A DNA stretch of 64,000 bases from Dehalobacter sp. 12DCB1 (GCF_004343605.1 NZ_POSF01000015.1:280509-344508); one strand, 5' to 3'; shown: positions 54,819 through 64,000, counted from the first letter of the stretch. Numbers and translations: made by a program. The notes: a model not told the origin generated them from the letters alone.

Positions 54819-55010
54819 ATGATGTTATACCTTGTTCAGTTCCTTCAAAGATTCCAGAAAGACGAAAAGGGTCAAGCACTTACAGAGTACGGTCTTATAA
54901 TCGCCTTAATTGCACTCGTTGTAATTGGTGCAGTCGTGGTTATCGGCACAAACTTGAATGAGATTATGACTACAATTGGAGGAGACCTCGACATTACTCC
55001 AACTCCCTAA
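54819..55010 (+). CDS. flp: Flp-family type IVb pilin
   Basis: A 63-residue major pilin of the Tad system. A short leader ends in EKG, and the prepilin peptidase site is G/QALTEYGLIIAL with Glu at +5 and the Flp-typical Tyr at +6. One hydrophobic helix runs from about residue 22 to 42, and the tail is short. AAGGGAGAGATTATC precedes tandem ATGs at 54819 and 54822; an in-frame ATG at 54717 is not credible. A perfect terminator follows, which fits high pilin expression and lower read-through into the assembly genes. Confidence 0.95.
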   Translation: MMLYLVQFLQRFQKDEKGQALTEYGLIIALIALVVIGAVVVIGTNLNEIMTTIGGDLDITPTP

Positions 55011-55040
55011 AATCAAGAGTCTTCGTTGGTTTTACCTCGA

Positions 55041-55074
55041 AAGCCCTACTGTCAGGGAACAGTAGGGCTTTTTT
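55041..55074 (+). terminator. Strong terminator after flp
   Basis: AAGCCCTACTGT and ACAGTAGGGCTT form a perfect 12-bp stem with a 6-base loop, followed by TTTTTT. It lies 31 nt past the pilin stop, before the tad assembly genes. Confidence 0.95.
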
Positions 55075-55200
55075 AAACTAAAGAAGGATAACTTTTATTT
55101 TGCGTTTTAACAGTTTTTGCATTGTAATTTGTCTCTTCACTGCTTAGTGGTATCAGAATTGGTTTAACGAAAGTAAACCTGCATTGAGAGGGTGTATAAA

Positions 55201-55596
55201 ATGCTAAAAAAATTAATAAAATCCTCCAATGGCCAGTCTCTTGTCGAATTTGCGCTGGTCCTGCCCATCTTTCTGCTCTTAGTCTTTGGCGTGGTTGAGT
55301 TTGGGCGGCTTGGCTATTCCTATGTCACCCTAAACAACGCCGTTAGAAGCGGCGCCAGGACAGCAAGCCTGAGCGGGCTGGACAGCACTATCCAGGCTTC
55401 AGTAGCTGATTCCGCCCCTTTGTTAGACCGCAACCTACTGACCATTCAGATCACCCCAATTGAGTCCAGCAGACATTCCGGCTCAAATGTTACGGTATCT
55501 GCCTCTTATCCTGTATCTCTTACGACTCCGGTATTAAATCGTATTCTTCCGAATCCGGTTGTGATCCATGCGAGCCTGTCCATGCGCATTGAATAG
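55201..55596 (+). CDS. tadE: TadE-like pseudopilin
   Basis: A 131-residue minor pilin. The signal SSNGQSLVEFALVLPIFLLL carries the Gly and +5 Glu for TadV-type cleavage, then VVEFGRLGYSYVTLNNAVRS typical of TadE, and an exported domain of about 70 residues. GAGAGGGTGTATAAA precedes the ATG at 55201. It lies 125 nt after the flp terminator and is the first assembly gene. The TadG-like gene starts 13 nt after its stop. Confidence 0.88.
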   Translation: MLKKLIKSSNGQSLVEFALVLPIFLLLVFGVVEFGRLGYSYVTLNNAVRSGARTASLSGLDSTIQASVADSAPLLDRNLLTIQITPIESSRHSGSNVTVSASYPVSLTTPVLNRILPNPVVIHASLSMRIE

Positions 55597-55609
55597 GAGT
55601 GCATTCGCT

Positions 55610-56554
55610 ATGAAGAATCATCCACTCAAAAATGAAAAAGGCAGTATTGCCGTTCTTACGGCAGTACTTTTAGTCGTTCTTCTGGGCTTTGGTGCCCTAT
55701 GTACAGATATGGCAGTTCTCTACGTAGAAAAAGCAAGGTTGCAGAATGCGGTAGATGCAGCAGCGTTAGCAGGCGCTCAAAAATTACCGAACAGTCCGCA
55801 GGACGCTTATCTAACTGCTGCAGAATATGCTGACAATAATGATGTCTCCCTTCCCTCAATTTCGATATCCAATCATAACCGGGAAATTGAGGTATCTGCT
55901 TCTGAAGAACATTCCATGTTTTTGGCCAAAGCACTAGGTATTACCAAAGGAAAAGTCAGTGCACGTTCCAAGGCAGGTGTTTACCCTGTCCGCAGTATCG
56001 CCGGAGCCGCTCCTTTAAGTGTTACGATGCAGGACTTTGTCTATGGCCAGGAATATACACTGAAAAATGCCCCTCCGGAAGGTGAAACCGGCTGGTATGG
56101 TCCTGTCAGGTTGGATGGATCAGGTGCCAGCACCTACGAAGATGCACTCGCCTACGGAAATAATACCCCGCTATCTGTCGGCCAGACCCTGCAGATAGAA
56201 ACCGGTAATATGAGCGGTCCGACACGAAAAGGTCTTGATACCCGGCTTGCTTCCGATACGCGTGTCCCTGGGAATACTTTTACTGATCATGACAGTAATG
56301 CTCCCGAGATTGTCTTTATTCCAATCGTAGAAGTCCTCACTCGATCAGGTGAATCCATCCAGGAAGTTAAAATTTTGGGATTTGCTGCTTTTTTCATTGA
56401 AAATGTAACTCACAATGGCAATGACTGTTTTATCACCGGGCGTTTTTTAAAGACCTGTTCCACGCTCGGCAAAGAAACAAGTTCAATTATTGATGACGGA
56501 AATAACCCCGTACAGGATTACGGTTTATATTCTATAAAATTGCTAATGAATTGA
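55610..56554 (+). CDS. TadG-like pilus assembly protein
   Basis: A 314-residue protein with a Tad N-terminal domain: KNEKGSIAVLTAVLLVVLLG, then MAVLYVEKARLQNAVDAAAL, which is the signature of putative Flp pilus-assembly TadE/G-like proteins. The remaining 240 residues are an exported region without a recognised von Willebrand domain. AGGAGTGCATTCGCT precedes the ATG at 55610. It is in the Tad operon between tadE and cpaB, 7 nt from cpaB. Confidence 0.82.
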   Translation: MKNHPLKNEKGSIAVLTAVLLVVLLGFGALCTDMAVLYVEKARLQNAVDAAALAGAQKLPNSPQDAYLTAAEYADNNDVSLPSISISNHNREIEVSASEEHSMFLAKALGITKGKVSARSKAGVYPVRSIAGAAPLSVTMQDFVYGQEYTLKNAPPEGETGWYGPVRLDGSGASTYEDALAYGNNTPLSVGQTLQIETGNMSGPTRKGLDTRLASDTRVPGNTFTDHDSNAPEIVFIPIVEVLTRSGESIQEVKILGFAAFFIENVTHNGNDCFITGRFLKTCSTLGKETSSIIDDGNNPVQDYGLYSIKLLMN

Positions 56555-56561
56555 GGGATAA

Positions 56562-57314
56562 ATGGTGAAAAGAAAATTCTATGTTTTTATGGCGATTATC
56601 TCAGGATTGATTTTTAGCCTGGCTGTCTTTTTCTACCTGAACTATGGTTCGGGAGCATCAAGTCAAGAATTAAAACCGCTGGTTGTTGCAGCAGCAGATA
56701 TTTCCTCGCGAAGTATCCTGAAGGCTGATCAACTCCAAATCAAACAAGTTCCGCTCTCAGGCTATCCTCAGGGAGGGGCCTCTACCGTGAAAGAATTAAC
56801 AGGTCGGGTGCTCCTGGTTGACGTCAGTCAGGGTGATGTACTGCTGAGTCCAATGCTTGGAGATCCGTACCAAAAAACCGGCAGCAGTTCAGGTGCCTCA
56901 GCCGACAGCTTTTCACTGACTGTTCCTTCGGGCAAAAGAGCCGTTGCTATTCCTGTCGATTTGGTAGGCAGTGTCAGCTATAAGGTAAAGGCCGGTGACC
57001 ATGTGGATGTCCTGATTACCATGGATATTAAGGACAGTCAGGGAAATCAAAGAACAATTACTTCTTTGGCTGCCCAGGATGTTTTGGTCTTAAATACGGG
57101 TGAAACCATTCTCAAAGAAGGAGAAACTGCCGAAAATCCCGGTTCCTATATTTTGGCGCTGAGTGTTTCCCAGTCTATGTCCATAACACTGGGCGGTGAA
57201 AAAGGCTCCATCCGCTTACTGCTGAGAAACCCTGCCAATAAAGAAACTTACACCGAAGCACCCATCGATCCCAATGTCTATACAAACGCAAATTACTTCA
57301 ATCATTATAAATAA
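56562..57314 (+). CDS. cpaB: CpaB/RcpC pilus assembly protein
   Basis: A 250-residue protein with an N-terminal membrane helix (FMAIISGLIFSLAVFFYL) and a SAF domain from about residue 38 to 110 (PLVVAAADISSRSILKADQL, then GRVLLVDVSQGDVLLSPML). The RcpC/CpaB-type domain follows (RAVAIPVDLVGSVSYKVKAG and DHVDVLITMD). In Gram-negative bacteria CpaB works with an outer-membrane secretin; no secretin gene is present here, as expected of a single-membrane cell. GAGGGATAA lies before the ATG. Confidence 0.88.
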   Translation: MVKRKFYVFMAIISGLIFSLAVFFYLNYGSGASSQELKPLVVAAADISSRSILKADQLQIKQVPLSGYPQGGASTVKELTGRVLLVDVSQGDVLLSPMLGDPYQKTGSSSGASADSFSLTVPSGKRAVAIPVDLVGSVSYKVKAGDHVDVLITMDIKDSQGNQRTITSLAAQDVLVLNTGETILKEGETAENPGSYILALSVSQSMSITLGGEKGSIRLLLRNPANKETYTEAPIDPNVYTNANYFNHYK

Positions 57315-57342
57315 AAGATAAATAAAAAAGGAGGTATAGCAC

Positions 57343-58563
57343 ATGCAAGGTATACGGATTCTCATTGTTGATGATATCAGAAATACCCGCGAAAACATTC
57401 GCCGAATCCTTGCTCTTGATTCCGGCTTTGAAGTGGTCGGCGAAGCGGGCTGCGGTTCAGAAGCAATCCGTCTGGCAGAATTGTTGAAACCGGAAATTAT
57501 TCTAATGGACATCAGCATGCCCGACATTGACGGGATAAAAACAACAGAACTGCTTTCTTTCCGCGTCCCAAATACCTCCATTATTATGATGTCTGTTGAG
57601 AACGACCCCGACCATATGACCAAAGCCATGATGGCCGGAGCCAAAGCTTATATCGTCAAACCGTTTACCGGCAAAGAACTTACCAGTACAATCCTGAACG
57701 TGTATCACAAGGAAAGCCGCAAAAGAGAAATGATCAATTCCCCTCTGTCCCCCGATCCCGCTGTAAAAACATCCGACACTGCAGCAAAAGTAATCAGTAT
57801 TTTCAGCGCCAAGGGAGGGGTAGGCAAAACGACGACCGCTGTGAACCTCGGTGTTGAATTGGCGAAGTCATCCAAAGTCCTCTTATTGGACTTGAGCCTG
57901 CAATTCGGGGACATCGCCTCCTTCTTAAATCTTGTTCCGAAAAGGACAATTACCGATCTGGTCCAGATCGGTTCAATCAAAGAAGAAGATATCCGGCTTC
58001 ATACCCTTAGTCATTCTTCCGGACTGGATATCCTGGCGGCTACGAATCGCCCCGAATATGCAGAAAAAGTAACCACAGAACATATTGAGCAAATCCTGGA
58101 AGAAATTAAACCCCATTATGATTTTGTAATTCTTGACAATACCAGCCGTTTTGATGATATCAGCCTTGCCGGTTTAGAGGCCGCAGACGAGATCTGGGTT
58201 GTGGCCGGCATGGATATTCCGTCAATCAAAAATACCAAGCTGGCGCTGGAAATCATGCATACGCTTGATTATTCTCCAAAAATCAAGTTGATTCTAAATA
58301 AATTTGAAAAGAAAATCGGTATCAGCATGAAGGATATTGAAAGCAGCCTCGGCCTCAATGTAACCTATCTTATTCCTTATGAAGAACAGCTCACATCCGT
58401 GCTTAATAAAGGTGTACCGTTTGTTGATGCTTTAGCCCGTTCAGCTCCCGCTCTGGAAATTAAAAAGATGGTGAGTACGCTAGGTGTTAATTCGGAAATT
58501 ACTAAAAAAGGTCAGGACAGCAAAGAAACCAGCCGTCTTTCCTTTTTAAGATTTGGAGGTTGA
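57343..58563 (+). CDS. tadZ: TadZ/CpaE-like receiver-MinD ATPase
   Basis: A 406-residue fusion of a response-regulator receiver (4-120) and a MinD/ParA ATPase (from about 145). The receiver keeps the phospho-acceptor set: acidic pair in ILIVDDIRNT, acceptor Asp in ILMDISMPDIDG, Ser in MMSVEN and Lys in YIVKPF. The ATPase has deviant Walker A SIFSAKGGVGKTTTAVNLG near residue 156 and VLLLDLSLQFGDIASFL. TadZ places the pilus machine at the pole. GGAGG precedes the ATG. It overlaps the next ribosome site, with tadA starting 5 nt after the stop. Confidence 0.92.
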   Translation: MQGIRILIVDDIRNTRENIRRILALDSGFEVVGEAGCGSEAIRLAELLKPEIILMDISMPDIDGIKTTELLSFRVPNTSIIMMSVENDPDHMTKAMMAGAKAYIVKPFTGKELTSTILNVYHKESRKREMINSPLSPDPAVKTSDTAAKVISIFSAKGGVGKTTTAVNLGVELAKSSKVLLLDLSLQFGDIASFLNLVPKRTITDLVQIGSIKEEDIRLHTLSHSSGLDILAATNRPEYAEKVTTEHIEQILEEIKPHYDFVILDNTSRFDDISLAGLEAADEIWVVAGMDIPSIKNTKLALEIMHTLDYSPKIKLILNKFEKKIGISMKDIESSLGLNVTYLIPYEEQLTSVLNKGVPFVDALARSAPALEIKKMVSTLGVNSEITKKGQDSKETSRLSFLRFGG

Positions 58564-58567
58564 TCGC

Positions 58568-59938
58568 ATGTCGCTCCTTAGCCGTTTAGAACAGGAAAGA
58601 GGTAAAGAACGCGAAAGAACCGGATCAGAGAAACAAAGCCTGATTGAAATCAGACAAGCCTTTACCGCTTCTCCTTCCTCTCAGCCCGCTGATCCCTGGA
58701 GGGAACTCAAAAGCATTATCCATAAGGAAACCATCAAAAATATTCAACTCAATGATGTTGATCCGCAAGAAGTCGAGCCGATCGTTCAAAAAGTCATAGA
58801 CCATTATGTTGAAACAAATGGTGCCCTTCTGCCCCGGAATGAAAGACAAAGAATCGTGCAGGAAGTGGTTGATGAAATCCTCGGTTTTGGTCCCATTTCC
58901 CCACTGTTAAATGACGACAGCATTTCAGAGATTATGGTCAACGGGCCGAGTCAGGTCTACGTAGAGCGTCATGGCATTGTCGAACTATCCAATGTAACTT
59001 TTAATGATGACCAGCATGTTCAGCATATTATTGAAAAAATCGTCGCGCCGATTGGCCGAAGAATTGATGAAAGTCAGCCAATGGTAGACGCCCGCCTGCC
59101 GGACGGTTCTAGGGTAAACGCTATTATTCCGCCTCTGGCGCTTAAAGGTCCTACCATTACAATTCGGAAATTTTCACGTGACCCCTACCGTGTCGAAGAC
59201 CTGATTAATTTTGGCACGCTAACCCGTGATATGGCGCTTGTCCTCGAAGCCTGTGTTAAAGCCAGACTGAATATTGTTGTCTCTGGTGGTACCGGCTCCG
59301 GTAAAACCACGACATTAAACGTTCTATCTTCCTTTATTCCAGATCATGAAAGGATTATTACCATCGAAGATGCCGCTGAACTGCAGCTTGATCAAAGCCA
59401 CTTGGTAACGCTTGAAACCCGGCCTCCAAATATAGAGGGAAAAGGTGCCATCACCATTCGTGACTTGGTTAGAAACACGCTGCGTATGAGGCCTGACCGA
59501 ATCATCGTCGGTGAAGTCCGCGGCGGAGAAGCCTTGGATATGCTGCAGGCCATGAATACCGGACACGATGGTTCCCTGACCACAGGTCATGCTAACACCC
59601 CGAGGGACATGCTCTCCCGTCTCGAAACCATGGTTTTAATGGCAGGCATGGATTTGCCGATCCGGGCCATCCGTGAGCAGATTTCCAGTGCGATTGACTT
59701 AGTTGTTCAGCAAAGCCGGCTCAGGGATGGTACCCGGAAAATTACCCATATCACTGAGGTTCTTGGTATGGAAGGAGACACCATTGTCACCCAAGATATC
59801 TACAAATTCGAGCAAAAAGGTGTTGATTCCAACGTCCACGTTCTCGGAGGCTTTAAGGCTACTGGTGTCCGCCCCCGCTTTATGGATACGCTGGCTGCCA
59901 CAGGCCAAATCCTGCCGGACAATATTTTTGTTAGTTGA
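58568..59938 (+). CDS. tadA: TadA/CpaF secretion ATPase
   Basis: A 456-residue hexameric ATPase that powers Flp pilus assembly and retraction. The N-terminal domain holds [20 protein letters not shown] and [20 protein letters not shown], Walker A is [16 protein letters not shown] near residue 238, Walker [19 protein letters not shown] near 311, with the usual His and Arg residues. GGAGGTTGATCGC precedes the ATG at 58568. It is followed by a repeat fragment and tadB. Confidence 0.96.
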   Translation: MSLLSRLEQERGKERERTGSEKQSLIEIRQAFTASPSSQPADPWRELKSIIHKETIKNIQLNDVDPQEVEPIVQKVIDHYVETNGALLPRNERQRIVQEVVDEILGFGPISPLLNDDSISEIMVNGPSQVYVERHGIVELSNVTFNDDQHVQHIIEKIVAPIGRRIDESQPMVDARLPDGSRVNAIIPPLALKGPTITIRKFSRDPYRVEDLINFGTLTRDMALVLEACVKARLNIVVSGGTGSGKTTTLNVLSSFIPDHERIITIEDAAELQLDQSHLVTLETRPPNIEGKGAITIRDLVRNTLRMRPDRIIVGEVRGGEALDMLQAMNTGHDGSLTTGHANTPRDMLSRLETMVLMAGMDLPIRAIREQISSAIDLVVQQSRLRDGTRKITHITEVLGMEGDTIVTQDIYKFEQKGVDSNVHVLGGFKATGVRPRFMDTLAATGQILPDNIFVS

Positions 59939-59957
59939 TTAGCCATCCATGGCCGTC
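59938..59957. repeat. Fragment of the intergenic repeat at the tadA stop
   Basis: The reverse complement of this 20-nt stretch matches 19 of 20 bases of copy 2 at 45731-45750. It begins on the last base of the tadA stop codon and ends just before the tadB ribosome site. Confidence 0.5.
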
Positions 59958-59969
59958 GGAGGTATTTAT

Positions 59970-60917
59970 ATGACAAAGGTCATCGTCGTGGCCTCGATTA
60001 TGGGATTTATCCTGATATACTCGGTGATCATGGCCCTGAAACCAAAAAATGAAAGCGTCGAAGATAAAGTTAAGCGACTAGTGGCAGAAAAAGAAGATAC
60101 CCCAGTTAAAGCCAAAAAGGCTGCTTCTTGGAAAGAGTATCTGACTTCCCTATCCAAATATACACCTCGGAAATGGGGCAAACAACTTGATAAAGATCTT
60201 TACAGCGGTGATATTGGGTTAACTGGCAGGGAATTCATCGTGATGCAAATCTTCTTGTTCATTCTTGCTTTCCTTATCGCCCTAATTCTTCTGCCTTTGA
60301 GTGCTGTTTTTATTATTCTGCCACTGTTAAGTTTGATCTTTCCCAGGCTGTATATTAGCAGTGCTAAAAATAAAAAAATTAAGAAATTCAATAACCAGCT
60401 GCCGGATATACTTCTAACCCTTGCCAATTCCTTAAAAGCCGGTTTTAGTTTATTTCAGGCCATGGAAATGGCCGCCCAAGAAATGCCAGACCCGCTCTCC
60501 TCCGAAATCAAAATGACTCTGAAAGAAATGGCCTATGGGGAATCTACCGAAAATGCTTTGCTAAATCTCTCGCAGCGGGTTGAAAGTAAAGACCTGGAAT
60601 TAATGGTAACCGCCATCCTGATTCAACGGCAAATTGGTGGTAATCTAGCCGAAATTTTAATTAATATTCACGATACAATTCAGGAACGTTTACAGATTCA
60701 AGGCGAGATTAAAACACTTACTGCTCAAGGTAGATTATCCGGATATATTATTGGTGCTTTGCCTATCTTAATTGGCCTGGTTATCACGATGATGCAGCCA
60801 TCATTTATGATGCCGCTGTTCCAGGATCCACTCGGAATTGTGTTATTATGCTGTGGAGCTGTTCTGGAAATCATCGGTTTTATCGCCATCAGAAAGATTG
60901 TTAATATTAAATTCTAG
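59970..60917 (+). CDS. tadB: TadB pilus platform protein
   Basis: A 315-residue inner-membrane platform protein of the GspF/TadB type. It has an N-terminal helix (VVASIMGFILIYSVIMAL), a cytoplasmic region, a helix pair (QIFLFILAFLIALILLPLSA), the T2SSF domain with PDILLTLANSLKAGFSLFQA, and a C-terminal helix pair. GGAGGTATTTAT precedes the ATG at 59970, which excludes an in-frame ATG at 59949 inside the repeat fragment. It pairs with TadC. Confidence 0.93.
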   Translation: MTKVIVVASIMGFILIYSVIMALKPKNESVEDKVKRLVAEKEDTPVKAKKAASWKEYLTSLSKYTPRKWGKQLDKDLYSGDIGLTGREFIVMQIFLFILAFLIALILLPLSAVFIILPLLSLIFPRLYISSAKNKKIKKFNNQLPDILLTLANSLKAGFSLFQAMEMAAQEMPDPLSSEIKMTLKEMAYGESTENALLNLSQRVESKDLELMVTAILIQRQIGGNLAEILINIHDTIQERLQIQGEIKTLTAQGRLSGYIIGALPILIGLVITMMQPSFMMPLFQDPLGIVLLCCGAVLEIIGFIAIRKIVNIKF

Positions 60918-60928
60918 GGGAGATTATC

Positions 60929-61870
60929 ATGGAGTCAATCTTGATTTTCAGCGGTTTTTGCCTTATTTTCTTCTTAGTCCTGGCGATTCTGTCCAGGAAA
61001 CAGCCTTCTCTTTCCCAGAGCAGGATTATGCGTTCCCTTGGAAGATCTTCAGTGCCAGCAGAAAATGAAGAAAATCAAAAAGAAAAATCCAAAAAAGACA
61101 AAAACACAAAAGATAAAAACAAGCAAGAAAAATCTGAGAACAGTTTTTTTCGCAGATTGATCATTGCCTTCTCAAAAAACAGCAAAGAAACAGACCAGAA
61201 AGACACGGAATTAATTGCTGCCGGACTAAAGGGCTGGTCATCAGCTGAATGGAAAGCGCTTAGGTTGATCCTTGGCCTATGCTTTGCAATAGCAGCTGCT
61301 GCCTTAAGCTTTATGTTAAGCTTTCCAATCCTTACAAAAATTGAATTCCCATTATTTTGTTTTGTTATTGGAAATATCGCTCCCAATTTCTGGCTTAAAT
61401 CAAAGATCAAACAACGTAAGGGTGAGATTCTTCGTACGCTTCCTGACATCCTCGATCTCGTTATGGTCAGTGTTGAAGCCGGACTTGGCTTTGATGCAGC
61501 CATGATGAAAGTCGTAGAAAAACAAAAAGGCATTCTTGCTGAAGAGTTCAACTTGGTTCTCCAGGAAATCAAAATCGGCAAACCGCGCCGGGAAGCTTTG
61601 AGAGATATGGCCAAAAAAAATGACGTAGAGGATTTAAGCAACGTCATTGCCTCATTGGTTCAAGCTGACCAGCTCGGTATCTCTATGGGAAATGTCCTTA
61701 GAAACCAGTCGGCGCAAATCCGTTTGAGAAGAAAACAACGCATACAAGAAGCTGCGCAAAAAGCCCCCGTTAAGATGATGGTTCCACTTGTTTTCTTTGT
61801 TTTTCCAAGCCTTTTCATCGTGATACTTGGTCCGGCAATCATTAATATCATGGATATTTTGGGTAATTGA
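60929..61870 (+). CDS. tadC: TadC pilus platform protein
   Basis: A 313-residue GspF-type platform protein. An N-terminal helix (GFCLIFFLVLAILSRKQ) is followed by a charged Lys/Glu-rich linker (about 45-80), a helix pair and the T2SSF domain with LPDILDLVMVSVEAGLGFDA and EIKIGKPRREALRDMA, and a C-terminal hydrophobic end. A GGGGAGATTATC site precedes the ATG, 11 nt after tadB. TadB and TadC would form the membrane base on which TadA acts. Confidence 0.93.
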   Translation: MESILIFSGFCLIFFLVLAILSRKQPSLSQSRIMRSLGRSSVPAENEENQKEKSKKDKNTKDKNKQEKSENSFFRRLIIAFSKNSKETDQKDTELIAAGLKGWSSAEWKALRLILGLCFAIAAAALSFMLSFPILTKIEFPLFCFVIGNIAPNFWLKSKIKQRKGEILRTLPDILDLVMVSVEAGLGFDAAMMKVVEKQKGILAEEFNLVLQEIKIGKPRREALRDMAKKNDVEDLSNVIASLVQADQLGISMGNVLRNQSAQIRLRRKQRIQEAAQKAPVKMMVPLVFFVFPSLFIVILGPAIINIMDILGN

Positions 61871-61889
61871 TTTACGAGGAAAACATCTT

Positions 61890-62240
61890 ATGAAAGAGCT
61901 AACCGTTAAAAACCTAAGAACACAAAATTATCTTGGTACCGTTTTGCTGGCTGACACCTTTCTCACCAGATTGAGAGGTCTGCTCGGAACCAAGTTTTTG
62001 GATGATTTTCGTGGTATGCTAATTAAGCCTTGCAACCAGGTCCATATGATCGGGATGACCTATCCCCTTTCTGTCTGGTTTATCAGCAAGGATCTGCAAA
62101 TTGTCAAAATCATTGATGATCTCTATCCGAGAAAGGTCTCACCATGCATCAAGGATGCCCTTTTTGTGATAGAGTTCCCGCGTAACTGGGCAGATTTCAC
62201 TGGAAGCATGGAAGGCGACAAGCTGGAAATATATTTTTGA
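61890..62240 (+). CDS. DUF192 protein
   Basis: A 116-residue protein of the DUF192 family: LLADTFLTRLRGLLGTKFLD, then MLIKPCNQVHMIGMTYPLSV and DDLYPRKVSPCIKDALFVIE. No secretion signal is seen, unlike many family members. GAGGAAAACATCTT precedes the ATG at 61890; an upstream start would lie inside tadC. It ends the Tad operon, where DUF192 genes are often found. A role in the pilus or in processing pilins is inferred from location only. Confidence 0.85.
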   Translation: MKELTVKNLRTQNYLGTVLLADTFLTRLRGLLGTKFLDDFRGMLIKPCNQVHMIGMTYPLSVWFISKDLQIVKIIDDLYPRKVSPCIKDALFVIEFPRNWADFTGSMEGDKLEIYF

Positions 62241-62355
62241 TATTTTCTTCAAGCAACAAGCTCACGATGCCGTTATAAAATCATAAGAGTATATGTACTT
62301 CCCTATGATTATTTGGAACAGAGTATTTCTCTATAAATAGAGTAACGCCTACCAA

Positions 62356-63645
62356 TTATCTACGAAAGCGGGTAATTGCAGTTGTCAGAATTTCTGACTG
62401 TATTCTTAAATTATCTACAAGGGTTTCAACCTGATCGACAATTTCCGCTTGTTGCTTTGTAGCAATAGCAAGCTCCATTGCACTTTCTGAAGTTTTTTCT
62501 GCAATCTCGGCTACTTCGCGGGACTGATGTGCGCTTTTATCAATACCCTCCATTTGACGATCGACAAGTTTTGATATTTGTTCAACGCTACGTGCTACTT
62601 CAAGAATTGTTTTAGTCATTTTTTCTATTACTTCATTCGTCCTGAATCCTTTCTGTGCTTCCATATCTGCATTCTGAACTTGTATCGTAATCTGATTCAC
62701 AACATTTATCACTTCAGACTGAATGTTCGTAATAAGACTTGAAATCCCTTGCATAGCATTTGCGCTTTCATCAGCTAGTTTTCGTACTTCTTCGGCCACA
62801 ACTGCAAATCCCTTGCCATGTTGTCCTGCTCGAGCAGCTTCAATGGAAGCATTCAATGCAAGTAAGTTTGTTTGTTCCCCAATATCACCTACTAACTGGA
62901 TGATCTGACCGACTTTCTTGGCATTCTCTTCGAGACTTTTAACAATTTCAAGCGATTGCTGGTTCCCTTTGGCTAGATTATTGATTCCATCTATTAAAGA
63001 ATGAATTACTTCTTTACTTTCGGTTAGTTCCATTAGCATTTCTGCAGAGATTTTTTCAGAAGACTTGGCATAGTTTTGTACTTCTTTGGCAATATGGGCG
63101 ACTTTTTCAACGGATTCTGCTGTTGATTGAATCGCAATCGAGGAAGTTTCTGCACCTGCAGATATTTCTGTGATGGTATGTACAATAGCATCGGCTTGGT
63201 GAGAAGCAGCTGATGACACTTTTGAAATTTCAAACATATTCTCATTAGTCTTCGCACAATTCGTTTCAATACTCTGGACAATTTCCCTAAGATTATAAAG
63301 CATATTGTTAAAAGCTATTCCTAACGAACGAATCTCATCATCAGTGTTTGATAATTCAACATCACAACCGATATCCCCTTCAGATGCCTGATTTGCAGCT
63401 TTTTCTAACTTCTGCAAAGGTTTAATGATAAAACTTGCCATAAAAAAGGAAAGTAAACCCGACCAGAAAACCCCTAGTACTAAAGTAGCAATCGTAAATA
63501 TAACCTCATTGATATTCGGAACAAAATTGGGCCGAACAAAATAGATAAAGAATGCACTTGTAGAATAAGTAACAATTGCCAAAATAATAACAAATAAGGA
63601 AATCTTCTTTCTAATACTAAATCGATGGTTTTTTGATTCTCTCAT
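62356..63645 (-). CDS. Methyl-accepting chemotaxis protein
   Basis: A 429-residue receptor with two membrane segments (about 13-33 and 42-70) and only about ten residues between them, so there is no sizeable outside sensor domain. A HAMP-like region ([20 protein letters not shown]) follows, then the signalling domain with the tip [20 protein letters not shown]. Input is probably sensed in or near the membrane. GAGGAGCGCGGATTA precedes the ATG. It is convergent with the DUF192 gene and downstream of the 5S rRNA and its terminator. Confidence 0.93.
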   Translation of the reverse strand: MRESKNHRFSIRKKISLFVIILAIVTYSTSAFFIYFVRPNFVPNINEVIFTIATLVLGVFWSGLLSFFMASFIIKPLQKLEKAANQASEGDIGCDVELSNTDDEIRSLGIAFNNMLYNLREIVQSIETNCAKTNENMFEISKVSSAASHQADAIVHTITEISAGAETSSIAIQSTAESVEKVAHIAKEVQNYAKSSEKISAEMLMELTESKEVIHSLIDGINNLAKGNQQSLEIVKSLEENAKKVGQIIQLVGDIGEQTNLLALNASIEAARAGQHGKGFAVVAEEVRKLADESANAMQGISSLITNIQSEVINVVNQITIQVQNADMEAQKGFRTNEVIEKMTKTILEVARSVEQISKLVDRQMEGIDKSAHQSREVAEIAEKTSESAMELAIATKQQAEIVDQVETLVDNLRIQSEILTTAITRFRR

Positions 63646-63828
63646 TAATCCGCGCTCCTCTTAGCAAAAATCTTTGTCACCAAAACTGGAAAATCTAGCT
63701 GCGTATATTGTTATTTTGCAGCAATTCAATGAGCAGACAATAGTATTTTTTTCTATCAATTACATTATAATGTAAATATTACTTTTTTTGAAGTAATATT
63801 TTGAATTAATGTAAAGAGAATGTAAAAC

Positions 63829-63873
63829 GTAATGTAAAAAGACTACATCAAATGATGTAGTCTTTTTACATTA

Positions 63874-63874
<1 letters not shown>
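63829..63874 (-). terminator. rRNA operon terminator
   Basis: A perfect 21-bp inverted repeat (63829-63849 with 63854-63874) has a 4-base loop and includes TCTTTTT in its 3' arm on either strand. It begins at the 3' end of the 5S rRNA gene. Confidence 0.9.
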
Positions 63875-63977
<103 letters not shown>

Positions 63978-64000
63978 TCTTTTCGAGGTTCGAAGTTCGA

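Overview
The window reads as chromosomal DNA of an anaerobic, endospore-forming, single-membrane Firmicute of the Peptococcaceae/Desulfitobacteriaceae type. The support is the gene set spoVS, spoIIIE-type ftsK, ymdB, rny, recA-recX, cinA, pgsA and rimO in the order usual for Clostridia, a TPP-riboswitch thiamine operon, a menaquinone methyltransferase, and strong GGAGG ribosome sites with many TTG and GTG starts. An operon that looks like the malyl-CoA route of glyoxylate fermentation recalls Syntrophobotulus glycolicus. That species link is an inference, not a proof.

Layout. 0-10 kb: the 5' part of acetyl-CoA synthetase (cut by the left edge), threonine synthase, a uridine-kinase-like protein with endonuclease III, a PRC-barrel/DUF948/transporter group and a COG2509-type flavoprotein. 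10-14 kb: a HAD phosphatase with no normal start codon, an acyltransferase, three orphan TadE/TadG-like pseudopilin genes and a YigZ protein. 14-18 kb: cytX-thiM-thiE-thiD behind a TPP riboswitch with a terminator. 18-26 kb: a CBS protein, menG, a ComFB protein, a Ski2-like helicase and a four-PAS GGDEF/HD-GYP protein. 26-31 kb: malic enzyme, a CitE/malyl-CoA-lyase-like aldolase, and both subunits of an acyl-CoA ligase with a small iron-sulfur protein between them. 31-54 kb: mostly housekeeping genes on the minus strand (rnhA, a GNAT protein, phoU, a dapL-like aminotransferase, PHP and M19 hydrolases, spoVS, ymdB, rny, recX, recA, cinA, pgsA, rimO, ygiQ, rodZ, mnmH, spoIIIE). 54.8-62 kb: a plus-strand Tad/Flp pilus operon (flp, tadE, tadG-like, cpaB, tadZ, tadA, tadB, tadC) ending in a DUF192 gene. 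62-64 kb: a chemotaxis receptor and the 3' end of a minus-strand rRNA operon (5S rRNA).

How the parts work together. In the 26-31 kb operon, glyoxylate plus acetyl-CoA would give malyl-CoA, the ADP-forming ligase would conserve its thioester energy as ATP, and malic enzyme would give pyruvate. The thi operon combines salvage (cytX, thiM, thiD) with coupling (thiE) under TPP control. The Tad operon carries both motor and pilin genes, while the second locus carries only pseudopilins that could be assembled by it.

The least explained signal is a dispersed intergenic repeat (9607, 35170, 45672, fragment at 59938). It has a shared core closed by stems that differ in sequence but keep pairing, inside unrelated or mosaic outer inverted repeats, and it always lies beside stop codons.
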